The translations under genes were made by a program, and so were the position numbers. From Gymnothorax reevesii (Eukaryota > Chordata > Actinopteri > Anguilliformes > Muraenidae), in assembly GCA_029721435.1 (NCBI GenBank), contig CM056583.1, forward strand, positions 87,621,620-87,685,619: a stretch of 64,000 nt of DNA, given 5' to 3'. Under the pieces are notes generated by a model, which saw only the letters and a list, made by a program, of their open reading frames with translations, was not told the origin of the DNA and ran no database searches. This document shows, in pieces, positions 33,801 through 44,704 of the stretch (position 1 is its first letter; each line of letters begins with the position of its first letter).

Positions 33801-35399
33801 TTTTCTTTGTTTTGAAAAAAAATTTTCCACCACAGAGCAAGAATAAAGGGAAAATGACATCACGTTTGATAGAAGTTGCATCCCTTCTGGCCACAACCAC
33901 TGTGCGCCGTCATCAGAAACAAACGTTACTTTACGTGTCGCTCAGAGGAAAGGACATTTCATTTCCTTGTTCATTCTCTCCTCACTTTGCATCTCTTCAT
34001 GCATCCTTTGTGGGCGGGACTCGGGAGTAAGATGCGTGGAAAAGATTTGAGTGAGGGAAATGCACATTGGGTTTTCGAGAACTGTAATGCCCCTCATGGC
34101 CCTTTTCCCCCAAATGGCTGACCTTTTGGGCTGAGAAACGCCACACTCCCTCGAGAAATCCTCCACGCTTAGTTTTGCCCAGAGCCTTTAATGCGGAGTT
34201 TGGCCAACTCTGATTTGGGGCCCCATTTTGGACCCTTGCTTTGCATCAAGTTAAATCAATGGGTGGGTGCAACTTTTTGCTCTTTGAGACGGGTTTCATG
34301 TTCCAGTCTTTTATATAAGTCACTCGCAAATCCTGTCTGTGTTGTATGCATGTACGCGGCATTGATAAGAATTTCAAAGGCCTGTTATTTTTAATATTTT
34401 TCACATTTTTTCTCTATGTGTGGCAAAGCGAATGCATGCTGTATACAAGCTAAATCGCTTGCTAGTTTACCAAGTACATTATTCAGCATTAAATCTGGCG
34501 ATATCCTGTGAACGAGATCCTGTGAATTGCATTACAGGCAATCACGATAAATGTAGTTTGTCCAGCATTGATCAGTCATAGACGTAGACTTAGCTGGCTT
34601 AGGATTGTAGTATCTTTGGCTATATGAAGGGTCAGAGATTGTGCCTGTTATCACGTGATTCCTTAAATTTGAAATGGAGTTGGCCAGACTCTGATTATTA
34701 AGGGCTGTGTTTCTGCATATGACCTCCCTACAGTTTGATTTCAAATGTGTAAACGCTTATTTGAGTCTGGGCTGTCTGACAGTTTTCATGGAGATGTCCT
34801 ACATTTTTCAAGGTGGATTTCAATCCTGATTTTGCGCACCTTGTCTGTACTTACTAGCAGTGGAGTCAGGCGTGCATTGTCTGGGTTGGGGGGGGGGGGA
34901 CCTACAGGATCAATCTCCTGGACTGGCGCTGGGTGTGTCAGGGGTGTCCAATCTTGTCTTCACAGAGCTGGTATGGTGCTGGTTTTTATTTATCCCAATA
35001 CAAGAACACTTGAGTGAACAAATTAACTTATCAGTGTGTTCATTTAAATCCTTGCAGTAGAATTGGGTGTATTGGCATTGGGCTACAGCAAAAACCAGCA
35101 TACACGCAGGCCCTTTTCACGTAAGGCTGAATGTCCCTTGCTTTAAGGTGTACTGCATTCTCTCTCCAGGCGACACCATTGTTCACGCGGTGGGAGAGGC
35201 CACGTCAGTGCAGTGGAGCGCGGGGACCTGGATGGTGGAGTATGGGCGAGGTTTCATTCCGTCCACACTGGGCTTTGCCCTGGCGGACACAATCTTCAGT
35301 ACGCAGGACTTCGTAACACTGTTTTACACCATGCGTGTCTACCTGAAGGGCATGATGCTGGAGGCCAGCTCATTCCTCACAGAGGCTGGGGTCTTCTGA
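30753..35399 (+). CDS. SIGMAR1: Sigma non-opioid intracellular receptor 1 (sigma-1 receptor), complete
   Basis: An ER-membrane ligand-operated chaperone enriched at ER-mitochondria contacts. Coding exons 30753-30897, 32027-32227, 32719-32811 and 35170-35399 total 669 bp, giving 222 aa (223 in human), with no disruption. A single hydrophobic membrane segment covers about residues 7-27 ([20 protein letters not shown]). The rest is the cupin-like ligand-binding barrel, including the GGWMG stretch and the acidic ligand-site residues D124 (AEISD) and E170 (WMVEYGRG), which correspond to human D126 and E172. The start is the first ATG that gives the N-terminal membrane helix. All three introns are phase 1. 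Intron 1 has a GC donor (CAG|GCAAGT). The N-terminal 45 residues diverge most from mammals. Confidence 0.97.
32027..32227 (+). CDS. SIGMAR1: SIGMAR1 exon 2
   Basis: 201 bp. Encodes [20 protein letters not shown] and [20 protein letters not shown]. Acceptor ATCAAG, with the pyrimidine tract further upstream; donor GTATGA. Confidence 0.95.
32400..32492 (+). mobile_element. LINE-type 3' tail with GAATT repeats
   Basis: TGTGAAAAGCCCTATACAAA followed by TAAAATTGAATTGAATT is the conserved 3' end of L2/Rex1-like LINEs or their SINEs. In SIGMAR1 intron 2. Confidence 0.55.
32719..32811 (+). CDS. SIGMAR1: SIGMAR1 exon 3
   Basis: 93 bp. Encodes [20 protein letters not shown] then [10 protein letters not shown]. 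Acceptor TTTTCTAG, donor GTGAGA. Confidence 0.97.
32812..35169. other. SIGMAR1 intron 3, no element recognised
   Basis: A 33795-34170 block is less AT-rich than its surroundings and has short frames on both strands but no splice-bounded exon. Remainder AT-rich. Confidence 0.4.
35170..35399 (+). CDS. SIGMAR1: SIGMAR1 exon 4 with stop
   Basis: 230 bp. Encodes [35 protein letters not shown] and the C-terminal helical end [15 protein letters not shown], then TGA at 35397-35399. An AATAAA at 35464-35469 could serve as the polyadenylation signal. Confidence 0.97.
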
Positions 35400-36145
35400 G
35401 TCCCCTATGGATTTTTCCGTGCCAATCCACCTTCTTCTATGTTTGTGAATTGATCATGAAAATAATAAAAAAAACTTTGTTTGTTCCCGTTTTTTACAGA
35501 AGGGTGTAAACTGAATAGGTTTATGAATTGTCTTATGCTGTTTCTTTTGTTCTTTTAATTGCCCCACTAATTTTTCTTTATTTTTTTTTATTATACCTAT
35601 GCAAATGACTCAAACTTTAACTTACTAAATGATTATCTACATTGTGGTCAAGTTTTACTGGCAATGATTGAGCTTATTATTGGGCCATATTGAATTTTCT
35701 GTGCAAAATCTCCACAAAAATGGATTTGTTCTTGGACCAGGCATAATATGTATTTATGAGGTGGGCCCAAAATGTGTTGTTACATCTGTAATACTAAGTG
35801 GAGCCCTACCTCTATATGCATTTCTCCCTCATGTTCGTTGCAATGCCATAAGCCATAAATTGCCGTCCTGCCATTGTATGCAAAATTTTATGTAAGATCA
35901 GTGAGAATTGCATTTAGAGCCAAGTATTAATTCCCACCCGAAAAAGGTAAAACACTAAATTCTTTGCCTTGTGGATTAAACATACCGGAATTTGGCACAT
36001 GGAGTTAACATGCTGAAAATATTTCTTGGCTTTTTTGGCCCATGCAGACTTGGTTGCATCATGCAGTTCCAGTCAATATTGTGCAATCATGCTGTAAACT
36101 TCCAGCTCCATCTCATCCAAAAGTGTAATGGTCATGGCACTAGAC

Positions 36146-36456
36146 CAGAGGTGGGCAACGAGGGCCGTGTCTGTCCCTGGTTTTCACACAAACTTCTGGC
36201 CTTTAATTAGGTAATCATCTAAATTAGCCAAACTATTTCTGAAATTTGACATTTCAGGTGCATTCATTTGAATGATCATGAATGACCTACAAGGACTGTT
36301 CTTATCTCCCGGCATAACATTGTTTTCTTTGACCTAATCTTTGCACAAAATCCATATTTGTGTATGCAATCAATTAACTCAATTAGTCAGGGTAATTGAA
36401 TGAAATAAAAAACTACATACACACCAGCCCTCCAGGACCGGAATTGCCCACCCCTG
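36146..36456. mobile_element. hAT miniature element with 8-bp target duplication
   Basis: Terminal inverted repeats CAGAGGTGGGCAA / TTGCCCACCCCTG, flanked by CACTAGAC (36138-36145) and CACTAGAT (36457-36464), a 7/8 match. Internal inverted phrases are GAGGGCCG and CAGGACCGG. Lies between SIGMAR1 and SNX24. Confidence 0.85.
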
Positions 36457-36819
36457 CACTAGATGAAGCATGCTTTGTAAAAGTATTGTATTTTTGTGCT
36501 GGAAAAGTATATTTTACTGAGGATCTGTCAGGTTGCCATCAAGTGCTTTGAGTGAACTGATCATGACACTCTGTCAGTGCTTGCTGAAAGAGTTCATGTC
36601 CAGCTTCAGTAATGATCGCCTGCAATTAAAAAAGGCAAGTTGGTTCCACCCAATTTGATTAGCGAAGGCTTTTCCACTCACGAGGAAAAGCTAATATTGA
36701 TCCACCACATGATTTAAAGTCTTACTGAAATATTTGTGTTTCAGTTCCATCTATTTAATTTTTATCCGAGTGAAAGCTATAAAGACTTTTATTTTGATAT
36801 TTTCAACCCTGGTCGTTTC

Positions 36820-37201
36820 CAGAAGTGGACTCTTCCGCCGCCACTCGTTCTTGATCTTTGTCCCTCTGAACCATGCGGTAAATGTCTGGTCTGTATGTCA
36901 TGTGGATGAGCTGTGTATCCATGGTAACAATGCGGCGAGGTCTCCGCCTTCTGAAGCGATTCGTGAATCAGTGCAGTTCCTGCCACGGTGAGGTTGAGCG
37001 GGCTGAAATCAGCGCTGAAGACGCGAGCGTAAGAATTATGCGCTCCCACAGTCACGTGACGATTTGATCAGGCGAGCTGCCTTATTTGCAGATTTCTGGA
37101 GCGAGAGTTGTGGAAATGCGACCAATTAATCTGCCTAATAGTTACGTTTAGCGATTCTAGCACTTCTTGACACATCAGTTCTCGGAGTTGGTGTTTACAA
37201 G
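36820..37201 (+). promoter_or_regulatory. SNX24 CpG-rich promoter region
   Basis: CpG density rises sharply over 36830-37070 just upstream of the SNX24 start codon. It contains a perfect GTCACGTGAC palindrome at 37051-37060. No TATA box was recognised. Confidence 0.6.
37051..37060. promoter_or_regulatory. Palindromic E-box GTCACGTGAC (CLEAR/USF-type)
   Basis: An exact 10-bp palindrome 142 bp upstream of the SNX24 ATG. It equals the consensus bound by TFEB/MITF-family factors in lysosomal-gene promoters and also fits USF. Binding is inferred. Confidence 0.6.
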
Positions 37202-37270
37202 ATGCATCCTGTTATGGTGTGCATTCCCTCTTTCCGATCTGAGGACAGTGCTATGGAGAAGGGATACACG
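37202..37270 (+). CDS. SNX24: SNX24 exon 1
   Basis: 23 codons, MHPVMVCIPSFRSEDSAMEK then GYT; donor GTAAGA. Confidence 0.9.
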
Positions 37271-40158
37271 GTAAGAGGAAATGCCCTGGGAGGAATACTG
37301 GTGTGTTTACAGAATTTCGTATCGACAAACTCTATGAAGGGCATTCTGTCCTGTTAAGAATCGTGTTTTTAGGATTATTTGTGCCGAGGGCATCATGACC
37401 TCTAATAAATATTTCCGAGGTGGTTTGTTGATCGCAGCACTTTCGCTGCAGAGTATTTATACCTGTTTCACATACATTAGCCGAACGTCGGCGTGAGAGT
37501 CACCCCGATCCGAGAATCTGAGCTGCTGCCGAATAAAATTGGGAATAAAAGGTGGTAAATGATCGACTGAGGTCGTATGTCCCGCTGTGTATAACGTTAC
37601 CATTGGAAACGCTTGAGAGAGTGATACTTGTGCGCCGTGTTTGTGATCTTCATGTCAGACTTGACATTTGGGTGAGTGCGTTTCTTTTGTCTCTGTTCCA
37701 GGTGTTTAAGATTGAAGTGTTGATGAGTGGCAGACAGCACACAGTGGAGAAGAGATACAGTCAGTTCCACACGCTGCACAAGATGGTTGGGATATCGCCT
37801 ATTTTTTTAATTTGTTTCATTCTAGAAAAGGTGCAAGCTTGTCTGTTTGCCCGTAGCGGCAGTTATTACAATGGAGATTCAGTTAATTGCTTTGTCCTAT
37901 TGCTAATGCGCCCATCACTCCAAACTAGTTCTTACTACGTTCTCGGAAATGTTGCCGAACGGGCTGAAACTGTGCGAACGGAGTGGACTTAGTCGCAACT
38001 TTTAACGAACTTCATGGACGGGCTAGGACGGGAAGCGTACATAAGACATTATTTGGCCAAAATTACACCTTCTACCCTGACCGCATCCCGTTTTACTATT
38101 ATTTTAATACCGGCAGGACGTTTTGAGAACTACTTTGGTGTGCCAGTAGCATTAGGACTTAGGCATAGCAAGTTGTTATTAGGCTGACAAATCCGACAAA
38201 CTCATCAGAGGAAAAGCAAAACCGTTTGGTGAAACCTTCGGAACTATTTGGTTAATTGTTAAAAGGACATCACTGGCATGCTCAGGAATACAAAAAGACC
38301 AGGGCAACGATGGATAACAACTGAGGTTGATGACTGAAGAATTCTCTCCTTGGTGCAGAAAAACCTAGCTGTCCAGATCAAGCACACTCTTGAGAGGGTT
38401 TGTGCACTGGTGCTAAGATCAGCAATTAAGAGAAGACTTAACCAGAATGAATTTGGGAAGTTTATATCTGGATGAAAACAATTGGGGCTCAAACAGCCAA
38501 TTTGCTAAAAGAAGAATATTTAAAAAATCTGTATAGTTATAAAACGACATCCTATTGGCATATGAAACAAAGATCAGCATTGACCAGAAGGATGGGAAGA
38601 GAAGAATGCCTGAATGGGACTGCTGATCCAAAGCATGTCACCTCATCTTTGAAGGAGTGGTCATGAGTGGGCATGTATGGCCTCGAATTGACCTGGAGGA
38701 TGAAGTCTTAATTGTATCAGGCCATATTCCATGCTCAGATTTATCCAAACGCTTCAAGACTCATTGGACAAGGCTTCACAGTGCTGATAGACTTCGGAGC
38801 TGTTATGGCCCCAATTTGTTATGACATCTAAGACAGTAAGGGATGACAGACAAAATTTTAAAATTTACACAGATTTAATCAAACAAATTAACAACTAACC
38901 TACAATTTAAACTACTGACCAAGATTGATATATACAAGAAAATAAATATTTACAGTCCCAGAGATGATGTTCTGGGACAGGGAAATGCTCCAACACAGGC
39001 AAAAATCCACAAGAAAACTTCATAGGTCTCAAAAAGAGTGGCAGGTCTGGTCACATGTATCCTTCTCCTTGCAATTTCTCTGACTACTTTACTCTCTCAA
39101 TTTTTTCCTTATAAACTCTTTTGCAGCCCCCTCCCACCTTTTAGACTTTTGTTTTATTCTCTGGGACTTTCCCATCTCAGACATGCCCAGGACATGTCCA
39201 AACCTAGCTCCAGACTGGGCTTAACAAAAAAAAGGTCAATACTGCTATTTAGTGGCTTTTTTTTCGCATTACAGAGCCTACTGCAAAAGCAATCCAAGAT
39301 TTTTTAAGGCAAAAAAAAAATCGACTACAAACAAGTCAAAAATGTGACATGAATCTAATTGAGCATTCATTTAACTTATTGAAGGCCTATAGATTCCAGG
39401 CCAGGGTTTGCTGTCGAGTATATTAAATGTCAATTTTATGATGATGATGTCAGTTTGTCTGATTATGTTTGTGCCTATGAAATTGCAGGGTTGTGCATAA
39501 AATGGGTGTAATTCCGACATGATTCATTCAATACTTTTGACAGAACCCTTTAGTTGAATATGCAAATCTGCATCTTGATTCTTTTTTTGAATCCATTGTG
39601 GTGACGTGCAAAGCTAAAACAATGGACATTGTGTCACTGACCAAATATTTTTGACCTCTCTGTAGTATATTAGCAGAATTTGACGTGGTCTTGGTGCCCT
39701 TTCTTGCTTTCTATCAGCTGAAGAAGATCATCAAACCTCCAGAGATTCCTTCGAAACATGTCCGCAACTGGGTCCCCAGAGTGCTGGAACAGAGACGGCA
39801 GGGACTAGAGCTGTATCTACAGGTAAAATCATTTTGCTCGGCGAGATCCAATTAGCCAGAATTCCTGTTCCATGATTCATTCGGTCATCTACTGCTCATT
39901 TCTAGCAGTCAGAATGAAATGGAGGTGCATGCATGACGTCGTAAAATAAGGCAAACACAGATTCTCCTCTCGGAAAATGAAGGGCACGGTGACCTTGTGA
40001 CTGCTGGTATGCAGTGTGGACAGCATCCAGAACCACTGATCCGGCAGATTCTCTGATTCAGTTGTTACCGCACATGCTGTATAGTGCAAAATGTTGGAAA
40101 CATTTGTTTTCATTTCTCATTTTTCATCTTTGTAAAAATTAAGCAGCTAGATGTTTGT

Positions 40159-40193
<35 letters not shown>

Positions 40194-43100
40194 TTTGTTT
40201 GCATCAGACATACATATACATAATAGGGTATAGTGTAGTCCATAGAATTAAAAAGACTAGAATAAAAAACATTAAAAAATAATAATATGGAACAGACAAT
40301 AATAAAAGCAATCAGCCATAGCATGTATACAAATGTTTGTACCACAAGGTAACAAGTTTAGATGTCATATAAAAATCAGATCTAACAATATTGCATAAAA
40401 TGGAATTCAAAGATGAAACAAGCCGATTCATGAAGCTGAACAAAGACAAGCGATACATTTCAGAGAAAGATTTGACATTATTCAGAACAAACATTCCACT
40501 TGCACTGCATCTTCGGTTCAAGTTGTGAAGTGTCCTATAACAATTGTTGTAAGCAATTTTGACAGCATTCCAGCTGGCAAGATTGAAATTACTCCAAAGT
40601 GAACAGAGATATACATTACTGCAATATGAAACAAATAGTCTGTTTTTAACAGTGGCAGAACAGAAGTAAAACTTTCTCATCAACATATTCCCTCTGGCAT
40701 ATAACAATCCAATTTTGCTTCGCATATCAGCTTCATCAGAAAGAGAATTATCAATAATATGACCTAAGTACTTGTACCTATCAACATAACTCAGATCAAC
40801 ATCATTCAACATAACATTGTGTTCATCTCCAAATTTCCGAGTATCAAACAACATTACTTGAGATTTGGTGTCATTGTACAAAATATCATGTTTAACACCA
40901 TATAAGGAACATACATCTAACAATTTCTGAACACCTTTAGCAGAAGGTGCAAACACAACAAGATCGTCAGCATACATAAAATGATTGATAACAGCTCCTC
41001 GACAGTAACAACCAGCATTCATATCATTCAACTGCAAACTTAATCCATTCATATAATAGTTGAACAAAAGAGGTGATAAGATGCCACCTTGACGGACACC
41101 ATTACTGACATGAAAACCTTCAGAAATAGATGTACCCCATTTAACAAAGTAACATTGGCGAGAATACCAGAAAGCAATAATTCTAGCAATATAAGATGGA
41201 ACACCAGCATCAACAAGTTTCCTTATCAATTTCAGATGATTCAAACGATCGAAAGCTTTGGAAGCATCCAAATAGGCAACATACATTTGGGAGCCATGTT
41301 TAACATAATAATGAATAATTTCTTTCAAAGCATATACACACAAATCTGTACCATGTTTTGATTTAAAACCAAATTGGTTAGCAGTTGTACAAATATAATT
41401 CTCCATCCTATGTAGCAAAATAATCTCAAATATCTTTGTGAAAATGTTAGATAAACCAATGGGGCGATAATTATTTTTATCACTTATACGTTTGTTCTAT
41501 TCTTTAACAACTGGAACAATAACCGTGTCAATAAGGTCTTTCGGCATATAACCATGAATCACCAAAGAATAGAATAACAACGACAAGATAACAGAAACGT
41601 TAATACTAGCATTCTTGACATGTTCAGATGTTAAGCTGTCCAGGCCAGCAGCCTTTCCATTTGACAAATCTTTAACAATTTGAGCAACCTCATCAGCAGT
41701 AACAATCATACCATCAACAAACAAAACATCTGAGAAACTATCAACAACACTAGAGCAATTACTGTCCTTCACACAGTTAAAGATTGACTCATAATGAGTT
41801 TTCGACATTACAGGAATTTCATCACCTCTACAATCATTTACTTGGTTGGGTAATACAACTTTACTATTCATTTGTTTCTTCACATCCTTCCTAAAATCAC
41901 AATCATTCTTAAAGTTCAGATTATTAGCCATTTTGTCAGCAAGTATAGTATCTTTCTGCCTTCTACACTTCCGCAACTCATATTTAAACCTAGCTCGAGC
42001 ACCTTTCATGATTTCAAACACAGGACCTGCTCTAGGTTTTCCAAAGTTTCGCCACATAATAGATGTGCTCATTAGCCGCATATTTCCTTCTGAAGACAAA
42101 GATGTGGCTTTGTCCTACCTAAATCAAAGATGTGTCTGTGTTACATTTCACAGACAATAATCATGGAGAATGAAGTACTGCCAAAGGTATTTTTGGATTT
42201 TCTGAACATCCGCCATTTTCCCTCCTTACCAAAAACTGAGAGTTGTGGGTAAGTCTGTATAATGTTTATAGAATGAAAAGTGCATCTTTCAAAATTATTA
42301 TATCCTTACATGACTTGACTTGAACATAAATGTGGTTTTATTGATATTTTTCCTCTAAATAGGTCATTTGAAACTGAATCTGAAGAATCATGGTATGTTA
42401 TTTCATTATTCATGATTTATTCAAGGTTGTTTTTGCGGAAATCCCTGCATTTAAACAAGTGTTTTGCTTTTTTATTTATTTTTTTGTTTTTTTTCCCCTT
42501 CATGTTCGGCTTGCATACATACGCTTAGCATGAGTTTATGCTGTCTCTTGAAGTTTGAGATTGAGGTATCTCTCTGTGTGTGTGCGCGTGCGTGCGTGCG
42601 TGTGCAGTAAATTGGATGTACTTAAAAAATTTTTGTGTTCATTTCATTTTAATTTCACATGCGTTGATCAAAACCACGTACTCAGAAAGGTGACATGCTG
42701 TTGATGTAGTGAGGAAGCAGTTTGACAGTAGAAAGATGCACCACCTGGCACAGGCTCATGCTCTGGAATCAACCACAGAGTCAGATTTGTGTCAACAATA
42801 TCAAACAAAAGACAACATTAAGTATCACAGTCAACAGTTTACTGAGGCATGCCAAAAAACCACTTCAAATATTTTTTGTACAAACTCTTCTTGAAAATCA
42901 GTTTTTATAAAGGCAATCTTTTTTTTTTTTTTTTTTTTTTCGCGCAATATTTATTACTCGGCACTGTCAGAAATGTCTGTCTGGTAATTCTATCGCAAAT
43001 CTCATTCCGCAGTAAGCAACGTTGCACATACATCTTGGGCGGACTACCTCATCTCGATATAGCTGTGTTTTTGGGTTATAGACACATGGGATTTCACTAA

Positions 43101-44589
43101 AGTCTTGTTACTTTAACACAGTACTGAATGTACAGATTAAGATGGATGTGGCAGTGTATTAATTAACAAATTTACCTTTATCCTCTCCAGGTATGGTAAA
43201 AATTGACCAAATTCAGCATATTTTTTTGTGTATATTTTGGTTTTGACAAATCCAGTGTTCCCGTGTGGGGAACATTCACATTTTATGCCCCATCTCTGCT
43301 GCAATTTGGTGACAGCCTAATTGCTATTGACACTGATTTGTTCATTCGGGTCTGTATAACGCTGCTGCTCAGATAAAAGTGAAGTAGTGTCTGTATTATC
43401 AGTCTGTTGCTTTTCAGATGGAGGATACTAAAATACACAAAATTACCGAAATTAATGGTTTCACGCCGTGTGCTGAGACGGAACTAAACCAACTGACTTT
43501 CGTTAAACCTTGGCCTACACTGTATCAAATAGTATAGTCTTGGAATACATCAGATGGAACAGGGAGAAATTCCTCTCCCAGAAACATGTTCCCACATGGG
43601 GACGCTGGATTAAGGTTCTTTGTCCGTCTAACTTTTCTGATTTTAATGTTTTCAGTAAACTGTCCCACCAACCTGCGCTGCTGTACCTCCGGGACCCGTA
43701 CGTGCTCCCACCCACTGAAGGTAATTAAGTCTTTCAGCCCCTTCATGACCCTTCAATTATCAGGGGTCTCAAACTCATTTCCTGGAGGGCTGCTGTGGCT
43801 TCTGGCATTTGGCCTATTTTTGCATTTAAGTGCTTAATTGAAGTCATTGATTGGCTCGTGAGTCTGCACAGGTCGTTTATGAGGCTCGAGTTCATTGTTC
43901 GTTGAATAGACGTCCCACAAACCTGTTGACCCTGTTGGCCCTTGAGGAATGGAGTTTGAGACCTCTGCTGAAAATGGTCATGCCCTGCGGACAGATGTAC
44001 AGTCACACTGAAGACTGGGATTTCCTCTATTACCATTTTATACTGCTAGGGAATAGTTCACTTTTTAATGAAAACATTTCTTGAATATTTAACCTTATTT
44101 TCTGCCAGGTCAGAGCCATTACTTACATCAGTTGACTAATTAAAGAGGATCTAACTTTACTTGATCATAAAATCTGAAACTGTTTTGTCTGAGCAGTGCT
44201 CTTCTGCTTTTTATATGGACGGACGTTTAGTTGGTAATCAGTGTTTTGGATGTGCAGCTCCTCCATGCTGTTCTCCATAATCACGCATTGTGACACAGGC
44301 CCCAGATTGCAGACTGTTCAGGCGCTCGGAAACTGGTCTCAAGGTTCATTCATTTTTGGGAAAGAGCCAGAATCTTTTGGGGAAAAACAGTTGTTTTGTT
44401 TGCATGCAGTACATCCACACATCTGGCGAGCTGTGTTTCTTTCCCTGCATTTTGGCTTCCCGAATAAATAATGGCAGATGTCTTTCAAAATAACTAATCA
44501 TATTATTTTTCTCTTCAGATGTATGTCCAAATGTGGTCATAGAAGGGGTGATTCATGGAATATTCTGCCCAGATCTGCAACCAAGATAG
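37202..44589 (+). CDS. SNX24: Sorting nexin 24, PX-domain protein, complete
   Basis: A PX-domain protein that binds phosphoinositides on endosomal membranes. Seven coding exons (37202-37270, 37702-37785, 39718-39822, 42154-42248, 42363-42392, 43656-43720, 44519-44589) sum to 519 bp, 172 aa, with consistent phases and no stop. PX signatures: KRYSQFHTLHK (basic phosphoinositide pocket), the proline-rich PPEIPSKHVRNWVP membrane-loop region, and LEQRRQGLELYLQ. The C-terminus DPYVLPP ... VIEGVIHGIFCPDLQPR is the SNX24-type ending and is unlike SNX22. The first ATG adds four residues relative to the human start, and the downstream Met5 is an alternative. The introns hold nested transposons. Exon 5 is only 30 bp. 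Confidence 0.95.
37702..37785 (+). CDS. SNX24: SNX24 exon 2
   Basis: 28 codons: VFKIEVLMSGRQHTVEKRYS then QFHTLHKM. Acceptor TGTTCCAG; the donor GTTGGG is weak. Confidence 0.93.
38215..39664 (+). mobile_element. Tc1-like transposon, decayed, split by a solo LTR
   Basis: 38240-38800 follows a Tc1-like transposase gene in plus orientation (AAGACCAGGGCAACG, CAAGCACACTCTTGAGAGGG, ATTAAGAGAAGACTTAACCA, ATGGGAAGAGAAGAATGCCT). It is broken at 38801 by an LTR and continues after 39277 to an end at about 39664 (TGACCAAATATTTTTGACCT). The left terminus is not clear. Ends 54 bp before SNX24 exon 3. Confidence 0.75.
38801..39273 (-). repeat. Solo LTR of a Ty3/Gypsy element, with target duplication
   Basis: Minus-oriented LTR: starts TGTAATGCG at 39273 and ends GGGGCCATAACA at 38801. 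It is flanked by GAGC on both sides (38797-38800 and 39274-39277). It is the same family as the LTR at 50173-50652 (shared CAATTTGTTATGACAT, AAATGCTCCAACACAGGCAA, TCCAGACTGGGCTTAACAAA). No internal sequence remains, so the element was lost by LTR-LTR recombination. Confidence 0.88.
39718..39822 (+). CDS. SNX24: SNX24 exon 3
   Basis: 35 codons: LKKIIKPPEIPSKHVRNWVP then RVLEQRRQGLELYLQ. Acceptor CTATCAG, donor GTAAAA. Confidence 0.96.
40158..42117 (-). mobile_element. LINE with long RT frame in SNX24 intron 3
   Basis: Minus-oriented LINE, 5' truncated within or before the pre-RT region. The frame runs about 596 codons, from about 42099 to 40312, broken by a single in-frame stop at about 41497-41499. 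RT features: VAYLDASKAFDRLNH, NGVRQGGILSPLLFNYYMNG and the catalytic FMYADDLVVFAP. No endonuclease domain is present. The 3' end has an (AAAT)n tail (40158-40195 on the plus strand). It is antisense to SNX24. Clade not assigned (CR1/Rex1-like superfamily probable). Confidence 0.9.
42154..42248 (+). CDS. SNX24: SNX24 exon 4
   Basis: 95 bp: TIIMENEVLPKVFLDFLNIR then HFPSLPKTESC. The acceptor TTTCACAG lies about 37 nt from the 5' end of an antisense LINE. Confidence 0.95.
42363..42392 (+). CDS. SNX24: SNX24 exon 5 (30-bp micro-exon)
   Basis: Encodes SFETESEES. Acceptor CTAAATAG, donor GTATGT. Found by phase and by its match to the conserved acidic linker. Confidence 0.85.
42919..42940 (+). repeat. 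T22 homopolymer
   Basis: Uninterrupted run of about 22 T in SNX24 intron 5. Confidence 0.9.
43656..43720 (+). CDS. SNX24: SNX24 exon 6
   Basis: 65 bp: KLSHQPALLYLRDPYVLPPT then E. Acceptor GTTTTCAG, donor GTAATT. Confidence 0.95.
43761..43967. mobile_element. hAT-like miniature element
   Basis: Terminal inverted repeats CAGGGGTCTCAAACTC and GAGTTTGAGACCTCTG. Flanking 8-mers (TCAATTAT and CTGAAAAT) do not match, so the target duplication has decayed or the copy was rearranged. SNX24 intron 6. Confidence 0.75.
44519..44589 (+). CDS. SNX24: SNX24 exon 7 with stop
   Basis: Encodes VCPNVVIEGVIHGIFCPDLQ then PR and TAG at 44587-44589. Acceptor TCTCTTCAG. Confidence 0.95.
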
Positions 44590-44704
44590 GCTTCATCCAC
44601 AATGCTCAACTATGGAGATCGCCACAAGCTCCTGAGTGAGAAGGAAACAGGAACACCTCTCTCTTCAGCAGTGTTTGTGTAAATAATTTTCACTTGTCTA
44701 TTTG

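Noticed and set aside
37202..44589. Assignment to SNX22 instead of SNX24
   Set aside because: The proline-rich loop, the LEQRRQGLE segment and the short C-terminus ending DLQPR fit SNX24. SNX22 has a longer, different tail.
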